Under the pieces are notes generated by a model. That model was not told the origin of the DNA. It saw nothing but the letters and a program-made list of their open reading frames with translations, and made no database searches. 11,147 nt of DNA, taken from an uncultured beta proteobacterium. GTDB taxonomy: Bacteria > Pseudomonadota > Gammaproteobacteria > Burkholderiales > Burkholderiaceae_C. Below are positions 6,047 through 11,147 of this stretch, one piece after another (positions within the stretch are counted from its first letter, which is position 1; each line of letters opens with the position of its first letter). The translations under genes were made by a program, and so were the position numbers. The stretch covers positions 1 to 11,147 of the forward strand of contig CAJASG010000610.1 of the NCBI GenBank assembly GCA_903944555.1. Reading direction: 5' to 3'.

Positions 6047-7582
6047 ATGCCCACCAGCACCGCTCAACTAACGGCTGTCGATACCCCCAGCGCAGGCACT
6101 GTGGTCGCCCCGGCTGCCAAACCCAGGAAGCCCAAGCTTGTCAAACTGGCGGTGGCAGTCAGTTCGGAGCCCCTCGATCTGCTGGCGCTGTTGACCGCAC
6201 AAGAAGCCTCATTTTTGCGTGATGGCCCGCCCAGTGCCGCCACCCGCAAGGACCACCTCAAACGCTTGTCACGCGCCGTGGTGGCCTACCAGGACCGCAT
6301 CACTGAAGCGATCAACACCGACTTCGGCAACCGCTCGCGCCACGAAACCGCGATGGCCGAAATTCTCTTCACACTGGAGAGCATCAAACACAACCATTCC
6401 CATCTGACAGGGTGGATGAAGCCCCACAAGCGCAAGCCCAATGTGCTGTTTCAGCCCTCCACCGCGCAGGTTTACTACCAGCCGCTCGGCGTCATAGGGA
6501 TCATGTCGCCATGGAACTACCCCGCCAGTCTGGTTCTGACAGGCTTGGCGGCCGCGCTGGCGGCGGGAAACCGCGTCATGCTCAAGCTCTCCGAACACAC
6601 GCCCCACACCTCGGCGCTGCTGGCAGAAATGATCAGCACGATTTTTACGGCTGAACAAGTGTTTGCCGTTCAGGGGGGTGCAAGCGTTGGTGTCGCGTTC
6701 TCCAAGCTGCCCTTTGACCACCTGCTGTTCACCGGCTCCACTGCCATTGGCCGCCATGTGCTGCGCGCTGCGGCCGAGCACCTGACCCCGGTGACACTGG
6801 AGTTGGGCGGCAAGTCACCGGCCATCATCGATGCCTCTGCCGTCATGGCTGACGCCGCAGGCGCCGTGGCAACGGGCAAACTATTGAACGCAGGTCAAAC
6901 CTGTATTGCGCCCGACTACGTGATGGTGCCCAAGGGCAAAGCGCATGAATTCGCAAAAGCCTATACCGCCGTGGTCCGCAAGATGTACCCCACACTGGCG
7001 GCCAACCCGGACTACACCGCGATCATCAATGCACAGCAATACCAGCGACTCAACGCATGGGTCGCCCAAGCCGAGGCCAGCGGTGCACACATTCAGCGCA
7101 TTAACCCGGCCAACGAGGAGTTACCGGAATCCGGGCGCAAGGTGGCCCCCACGCTGGCGTTCCATGTGAGCGACCAAACGCCTCTGGGCTATGAGGAAAT
7201 CTTTGGCCCCGTCCTGGTGGTGGTGGAGTACCACACGCTGGACGAGGCTATTGCCTACATCAATGCCCGGCCCCACCCCTTGGCCCTGTACATCTTTGCC
7301 AAGGAGCAAGCCGCCATTGACAAGGTGCTGCAAACCACCACCTCCGGTGGCGTCACGGTGAACGGGACTGTGCTGCATTTTGCGCAGGACGATTTGCCGT
7401 TTGGTGGCGTAGGTGCCAGCGGCATTGGGGCCTACCACGGACAAGACGGCTTTCGCCGTCTGAGCCATGCCAAAGCTGTTTTCCGCCTGCCTCCCATCAA
7501 CGCAACGCCGCTGCTGCGCCCACCTTATGGGGTGCTCGTGGATACCGCGCTGCCTTTGCTGATTCGTCGCGCAGCGCTGTAG
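6047..7582 (+). CDS. Coniferyl-aldehyde-dehydrogenase-like NAD(P) aldehyde dehydrogenase
   Basis: This 511-aa enzyme of the aldehyde dehydrogenase superfamily oxidises aldehydes to carboxylic acids in the cytoplasm. Visible elements are the SPWNYPASL cofactor region with Asn157, Lys180 in VMLKLSEHTP, the FTGSTAIGRHV Rossmann loop (228-238), general base Glu252 in TLELGGKSP and the nucleophile Cys286 in NAGQTCIAPDYV. A late EEIFGPVL motif is present. The CIAPDYV context and overall pattern fit the coniferyl aldehyde dehydrogenase (CalB) group, which also acts on other aromatic or medium-chain aldehydes. The N-terminal 45 residues, rich in Ala, Pro, Thr and Lys, look like an extension before the usual domain start. 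The ATG is backed by AGGAG 6 nt upstream. It ends 22 nt from the convergent membrane-protein gene. Confidence 0.93.
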   Translation: MPTSTAQLTAVDTPSAGTVVAPAAKPRKPKLVKLAVAVSSEPLDLLALLTAQEASFLRDGPPSAATRKDHLKRLSRAVVAYQDRITEAINTDFGNRSRHETAMAEILFTLESIKHNHSHLTGWMKPHKRKPNVLFQPSTAQVYYQPLGVIGIMSPWNYPASLVLTGLAAALAAGNRVMLKLSEHTPHTSALLAEMISTIFTAEQVFAVQGGASVGVAFSKLPFDHLLFTGSTAIGRHVLRAAAEHLTPVTLELGGKSPAIIDASAVMADAAGAVATGKLLNAGQTCIAPDYVMVPKGKAHEFAKAYTAVVRKMYPTLAANPDYTAIINAQQYQRLNAWVAQAEASGAHIQRINPANEELPESGRKVAPTLAFHVSDQTPLGYEEIFGPVLVVVEYHTLDEAIAYINARPHPLALYIFAKEQAAIDKVLQTTTSGGVTVNGTVLHFAQDDLPFGGVGASGIGAYHGQDGFRRLSHAKAVFRLPPINATPLLRPPYGVLVDTALPLLIRRAAL

Positions 7583-7604
7583 ATCGGGCGCTGACGCAGG
7601 TCGA

Positions 7605-9596
7605 TCAGGACTCGCGGGCCGGCCAGAAAAACCGCAACGGCTCTTGGCGAAGGCGCTGGCGAATGGCGCCTGACACCGCGCGGCGCCCCACGGCATTCAC
7701 ATTGTGGGCCCGCAGCGCCACCTGAAAGGCGAGCCAAAAGCTGACCATCACGTTCAAGAAACCCATCACCGGCAGACAGGCAATCGCCCACCAAAAGGCT
7801 GGCGTCTGCACCACTCCCCAGCCCAGCGCCGCACAGGCCATTCCCAATTGACCGGCCGACAAGGTCACGTGGCGCACATCCAGCCCCAGTCCCAAAAACC
7901 CGAGGATGGGCGGCACCAGACCCAGCATGAGTCCCAGCGAAATATTGGCCGCAAAACCGGAGATATTGCGCCGCAAAAAGTGGGCCCAGCGGTCGGCCCG
8001 CGCAAGCCCAAGCCAAGCAGTCATGGACGGGTTGTAACGCAAGGCCGAATCCAGCCGGTGCAACACAAACCAGTTCTCCACCCAGCCCGCAATCAGGCTG
8101 CTCGCAAAGAGCAGCACGCCGGTAAACGCTGCAAACAGGGCCGAGGGCCCGAGCAGGCTGATCGAATGCAGAGCGTAGTCGGCCGTCTCATGGCTAATCA
8201 GGGCGTGGCCAAAAAACAGAAACCACGCGGTGGAGAGCGCGATCGCCAATGGGAACACCAGCGCCACGTTGCCCAGCACCGCCGCCACCTGCGAACGCAC
8301 GAGGTTCGTCACCTCGTCCGCAAATTCCTCTACCGCATGGGGTGCCGACATATCCTTGAGCTTGGCGGCCATGGCGGGCGCCGTCATAGCGGGTTGTTTG
8401 GTGGCGACGGTGAAGTGCAGCAGTTGAATCAGTACAAAGCTCGTCGCATACACCACACCGGCCCAAAAGCCGTACCAGAAGGCGGAAAACCCCAGCGCCA
8501 TCACACCAAACTTCAAGGCCGTGGTCAGGGCCATGAAGGCCCCACCACCGGCCGCCTGGCGCAGCATGGTTTTGTATTCGGCCCAGTTGCGCGTAATGTA
8601 GTGCTCACCTGCCTCAGAGTTGCGTTCAGCTACTTTGGCGGACAGCAATGACGAATTGGCATTGATCAGCGCACGCAAGCTGCGCTGCTCTTGCCCAACC
8701 ATCGCCAAATGGGCGATCAGCTGCGCGGCGTAGCGGTGGTCATCGTCTTGCAGCAAGCAGTCCAGCAGGGTACGAATGCGCAAAATCCGCTCGCGCAACT
8801 GGCGCAAACGAAACACCAGATCGACCGAAATGCCATTGGCATCCAGGTGGGCGTACACCGATGCTGCAGCTTGGCGGCAGGCTTCAAGCCGCAACTTGAA
8901 GTGCTGTACAGCTTCATCCAACCCTTGCTTGGACAGCCATGCGTCACGCACAGCATCCCAGTCAGCGGATAGTTCGTGGAATGGGCTCGCATCGTGCGCG
9001 GGCACACTCATGCGCAAACGCACCTCCGGAGAAAAACCGACGGCGCGAATCTGGCTGGTGCAAAACGTAATGGCCTCCATCAACATGTGCTGCCAGTGAC
9101 TGATATTGCGCCCACTGGCGGACGGTGCGGGGGCCGCCAACAACTGCCCCAAGCGATGCAGCGTTTCAGGAGGCAAGGCTGCCAGCCACCGGGCATCAAA
9201 TTCGGTGTGCAGCGCTTGCGAAAACAACTCTCCCGCATCGGTGGTTTCGGGCGAGGAGGGCAGAAATTTGCGGTGCAAACGCTCCACCAGCTCACTGACA
9301 AAAGCGCTGCGGGATGCAAAGCCATAGTCGGACAACAGGATGCTGCCATCCACTGTGTCCAGCAAACGCCACCACCACGCACGCACCAGCGCTGAAAGCT
9401 CAGGCCGAGCCTGCAGCACATCCAGCAATACCATCACCCGACTCAAAGCCAGATCGACCGAGACGCTATCGCCGCGAATCCAGCGCATCAGCGCCAACAG
9501 CCACAAATGGCGATGTGCAAGGTCCGCCTGAGGATCGACTTGGTCCAGCAAAACGGCAATGTCGTCGGAGGGGCGGGCGGACTTAAAAATAGGCAT
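7605..9596 (-). CDS. COG4389 / Gcr-type membrane protein ('site-specific recombinase' in databases)
   Basis: This 663-aa protein of the PF10136 family has a largely helical soluble N-terminal half (1-350). That half contains the family-typical GRNISHWQHMLMEAITFCTS and EHYITRNWAEYKTMLRQAAG blocks. A multi-pass membrane half follows, with hydrophobic segments near 353-372, 374-395, 436-462, 481-506, 548-572, 580-600 and 603-628. The name 'site-specific recombinase' traces to a Neisseria gonorrhoeae annotation. I see no tyrosine- or serine-recombinase catalytic motif, and the membrane half argues for an envelope role of unknown kind. The length is about normal for the family, so the gene looks intact. 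AGGA lies 6 nt before the ATG. It is convergent with the aldehyde dehydrogenase gene and starts 55 nt after the uvrA fragment on the same strand. Confidence 0.85.
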   Translation of the reverse strand: MPIFKSARPSDDIAVLLDQVDPQADLAHRHLWLLALMRWIRGDSVSVDLALSRVMVLLDVLQARPELSALVRAWWWRLLDTVDGSILLSDYGFASRSAFVSELVERLHRKFLPSSPETTDAGELFSQALHTEFDARWLAALPPETLHRLGQLLAAPAPSASGRNISHWQHMLMEAITFCTSQIRAVGFSPEVRLRMSVPAHDASPFHELSADWDAVRDAWLSKQGLDEAVQHFKLRLEACRQAAASVYAHLDANGISVDLVFRLRQLRERILRIRTLLDCLLQDDDHRYAAQLIAHLAMVGQEQRSLRALINANSSLLSAKVAERNSEAGEHYITRNWAEYKTMLRQAAGGGAFMALTTALKFGVMALGFSAFWYGFWAGVVYATSFVLIQLLHFTVATKQPAMTAPAMAAKLKDMSAPHAVEEFADEVTNLVRSQVAAVLGNVALVFPLAIALSTAWFLFFGHALISHETADYALHSISLLGPSALFAAFTGVLLFASSLIAGWVENWFVLHRLDSALRYNPSMTAWLGLARADRWAHFLRRNISGFAANISLGLMLGLVPPILGFLGLGLDVRHVTLSAGQLGMACAALGWGVVQTPAFWWAIACLPVMGFLNVMVSFWLAFQVALRAHNVNAVGRRAVSGAIRQRLRQEPLRFFWPARES

Positions 9597-9606
9597 TAAT
9601 CATCCT

Positions 9607-9637
9607 ACCTGAAACACCATTCCCCACAACCTCAGGT
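9607..9637. repeat. Short inverted repeat upstream of the COG4389 gene
   Basis: ACCTGA (9607-9612) and TCAGGT (9632-9637) form a perfect 6-bp inverted repeat with a 19-nt gap. It sits between the uvrA-fragment stop and the COG4389 start. It may be an operator, a weak hairpin or chance. Confidence 0.25.
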
Positions 9638-9651
9638 GAATTGCGCCCCGA

Positions 9652-10035
9652 TTACCGCGCCAGCACGCCCGCCAGCGCCACGCCGGTGTGCGTCTTCAGG
9701 CGCACCACGGCCTCTGGCGTGGCCGCAGCCACGACTTGGCCACCGGCGTTGCCGCCGTCCGGCCCCAGGTCAATCACCCAGTCGGCCTCGGCAATCACAT
9801 CCAGATCGTGCTCAATCACCACCACACTGTGGCCGCCGTTGACCAAGCGGTGCAGCACGTGGATGAGTTTTTCCACATCCGCCATATGCAGGCCAACCGT
9901 GGGCTCGTCCAGCACATAACAAACGCCCTGCAAGTTGCCGCCAAGTTGCGCCGCCAAGCGAATGCGCTGCGCCTCGCCACCACTGAGCGTGGGCGCGCCA
10001 CGGTCCAGCGTAAGGTAGCCAAGACCCACCTCTTC
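9652..10035 (-). pseudogene. uvrA: uvrA C-terminal fragment with hybrid ATP-binding module
   Basis: About 127 residues match the end of UvrA, the damage-recognition ATPase of nucleotide excision repair. Visible are EEVGLGYLTLDRGAPTLSGG (ABC signature LSGGE), Walker B YVLDEPT, the H-loop region VVVIEHDLDVIAEADWVIDL and a terminal LAGVLAR. Everything upstream is missing, including both Walker A motifs, the zinc modules and the UvrB-binding domain, so it cannot work in repair. The part before Walker B resembles the first ATPase domain of E. coli UvrA (RIRLA, GVxYVLDEP). The part after GLH resembles the second (MADVEKL like FADIQQL, then VLHRL, ADWVIDLGPDGG). The MADVEKL tail is what I recall from the double-length UvrA of Burkholderiales. 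Homology breaks at about 10035. An ATG at 10077 lies in foreign sequence and is not a natural start. Confidence 0.85.
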
Positions 10036-10044
10036 CGCACCCAT
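10036..10044. other. Rearrangement junction between uvrA and reductase remnants
   Basis: UvrA-like codons read leftward end with Glu-Glu-Val at 10035-10027. Reductase-like codons read rightward can be followed back to about 10045. Two 5'-truncated genes therefore meet head to head within about 10 bases, with no promoter or start codon for either. A 6-bp inverted repeat TCCGCA (10034-10039) / TGCGGA (10065-10070) straddles the join. Confidence 0.7.
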
Positions 10045-10533
10045 GCTGTGGCTGGCGCAAATGCTGCGGACGGACAAGACCTGATCGTTCTAGCCACCGG
10101 CTACGCAGATGCTGCCGGTGCATTGGGCGCGGTGGGCAACCTGACAGGCAAAGTTGTTATCGACATTACCAATCCATTGACTGCGGACTACATGGGCCTG
10201 ACCGTTGGCCATAGCACATCCGCAGCGGAAGAGATTGCCCGTGCTGTGCCGGGCGCACACGTCGTCAAGGCGTTCAACACCTTGTTTGCCCAAGTCTTGT
10301 CGCAAGGCGCCAAGCTCGGCGATCAAGCCCTCACCGTCTTCTATGCAGGCGACGACGAGGCCGCAAAGGCGTCGGTCAAAGCGTTGGCTGAGAGCTTGGG
10401 CTACGCCACAGTCGACGCCGGTGCTCTGAAAAACGCTCGCTATCTGGAGCCCTTGGCCGGACTGAATATTTACTTCGGCTACGGCGCAGGCCGCGGTACA
10501 GCCATTGCCCCTGCTTGGCACGGTTTTGTTTGA
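10045..10533 (+). pseudogene. F420-dependent-type NADP oxidoreductase, 5'-truncated
   Basis: About 162 residues match the NADPH-dependent F420-reductase-like family (F420_oxidored domain). These cytoplasmic oxidoreductases bind NADP through an N-terminal Rossmann fold. Seen are DLIVLATGYADAAGAL, VVIDITNPLTADY, HSTSAAEEIARAVPGAHVVK, AFNTLFAQVL, VFYAGDDEAAKA and the C-terminal LEPLAGLNIYFGYGAGRGT. The beginning is missing, including the GxGxxG dinucleotide-binding turn and roughly the first 45-55 residues of a normal protein, because uvrA sequence begins there. The frame remains open into antisense uvrA, but that part is not homologous. It is probably non-functional unless the join is an assembly error. 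The esterase gene follows 46 nt downstream on the same strand, so the two were likely one operon. Confidence 0.8.
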
Positions 10534-10579
10534 GTTTGGCGCCAACAGTGCGCCGGGCAACACGTGAGGGATTTTCCCG

Positions 10580-11011
10580 ATGAGTTCTTCTGTCATTGTT
10601 CAAACTCCGGATGTCCCGGCCAAGCGCCTGATCCTCATGTTTCATGGCGTCGGCTCGGGTCCGGACACCATGGTGCCGGTCGCGCGCGGTCTGGCAGATA
10701 TGCCGCCGTACGCCATGGTGGTGAGTGTGGCCTCGCCGGCTCAAAGTGACTTCGGCCGGGGGCATCAGTGGTTCTCTGTCGCAGAGATTACCGAGGCCAA
10801 CCGTCCGGAGCGTATTGCTGCAGCTATGCCGGAATTCACGAAGACCGTGGCGCATTGGCAGCAGGTGAGTGGGTGCGCGCCACAAGCCACCACCTTGGTC
10901 GGCTTCTCACAGGGCGCCATCATGTCGCTGGAGGCAACGACGCTGCCTGAAGCTATTGCGACACGTGTGATCGCTATTGCCGGGCGTTTCGCCAAACTGC
11001 CTGCGCGATAA
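10580..11011 (+). pseudogene. YpfH-like alpha/beta-hydrolase esterase, 3'-truncated
   Basis: The 143-aa product matches the first part of phospholipase/carboxylesterase-family serine hydrolases. It has the oxyanion region LMFHGVGSGPDTMVPVA, GHQWFSV, and the nucleophile elbow LVGFSQGAIMSLEAT with Ser110. The chain stops at RFAKLPAR, where intact relatives (about 220-230 aa) continue to the catalytic Asp and His. Two of the three catalytic residues are therefore absent and the protein should be inactive. The reading frames beyond the stop show no esterase sequence. The break coincides with the apparent end of an IS256-type element, so insertion is the likely cause. GAGGGA lies about 8 nt before the ATG, supporting the start. 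Confidence 0.8.
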
Positions 11012-11147
11012 AGCAACTTCTTTTCTGTAAATTCCGCGAACTGGCATTGGGGTATTGCGCTTACGCGCCGAATCAGTGTTTCATGGTCAGGTAGATTTTT
11101 GCAGTCATCCACTCCTCATCTTGTTCGGCCAGGATGGCGCTCACCAG
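11012..11147 (-). mobile_element. End of an IS256-family insertion sequence (partial)
   Basis: From just after the esterase break to the window edge the DNA matches no esterase. It contains the last codons of an IS256-type transposase on the minus strand. Near the border, TTTACAGAAAA on the minus strand (about 11021-11031) resembles the TTTACA-x-AAA core common in IS256-family terminal repeats. The exact tip, within about 11005-11015, cannot be fixed without the other end of the element. Confidence 0.55.
11073..11147 (-). CDS. IS256-family (mutator) transposase, C-terminal end only
   Basis: Only the last 24 residues and the TGA stop are in the window. They read LVSAILAEQDEEWMTAKIYL followed by TMKH. 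This fits the C terminus of IS256/mutator-type transposases, which typically end with a leucine-rich stretch, a DEW motif and a short tail such as RRYM or KIYL. The DDE catalytic residues lie upstream, outside the window. The gene is convergent with the broken esterase. The assignment rests on a short stretch and is moderate. Confidence 0.6.
   Translation of the reverse strand: MVSAILAEQDEEWMTAKIYLTMKH

Noticed and set aside
7605..9596. Evidence that the COG4389 protein mobilises the adjacent rearranged region
   Set aside because: Tempting from its database name, but no recombinase active-site motif or attachment-site repeat is visible.
9688..10044. Plus-strand frame extending the reductase to a 281-codon protein
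   Set aside because: The added part is antisense to uvrA and has no Rossmann motif.
10036..10077. ATG at 10077 as a real start of the uvrA fragment
   Set aside because: The 14 codons before Glu-Glu-Val-Gly-Leu-Gly are antisense to the reductase and have no UvrA similarity.

Overview
The window looks like chromosomal DNA from a betaproteobacterium of the order Burkholderiales, most likely a Comamonadaceae (Rhodoferax/Acidovorax-like) organism. The evidence is the high-GC coding bias, a PEP-CTERM protein, a COG4389 'Gcr-type' membrane protein, a UvrA fragment of the Burkholderiales type and an acetylpolyamine-amidohydrolase-like HDAC-family protein. This placement is by recognition of protein families, not by a search.

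Layout. (1) 1-460, minus: 5' part of an HDAC/acetylpolyamine amidohydrolase gene running off the left edge. (2) 645-2101, plus: an envelope pair, namely a small outer-membrane beta-barrel-like protein with distant PagL resemblance, and a secreted PEP-CTERM protein preceded by a very good sigma-54 (-24/-12) promoter. (3) 2172-4716, minus: a compact envelope-stress-type operon of a Spy/CpxP-like lipoprotein, an OmpR-family response regulator and a HAMP histidine kinase; the last two overlap by 4 nt. (4) 4777-5805, minus: a ribbon-helix-helix protein and a DJ-1/PfpI protein separated by a hairpin. (5) 6047-7582, plus: a coniferyl-aldehyde-dehydrogenase-like enzyme, convergent with (6) 7605-9596, minus: a large COG4389 membrane protein, usually labelled 'site-specific recombinase' without good reason.

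The last 1.5 kb (9652-11147) is a rearranged zone. A C-terminal uvrA fragment joins an NBD-I-type ABC signature to an NBD-II-type tail. It abuts, head to head, an F420-dependent-type NADP reductase that has lost its Rossmann start. The following YpfH-like esterase stops early, next to what looks like the end of an IS256-family element whose transposase terminus occupies the right edge. This is either genuine genome decay around an insertion sequence or partly an assembly artefact.

I see no clearly new multi-gene system. The best leads are the sigma-54-driven PEP-CTERM gene, the lipoprotein-type Spy/two-component operon and the stacked breakpoints at the right end. No tRNA, rRNA, CRISPR array or gene-free stretch longer than 300 bases was seen.
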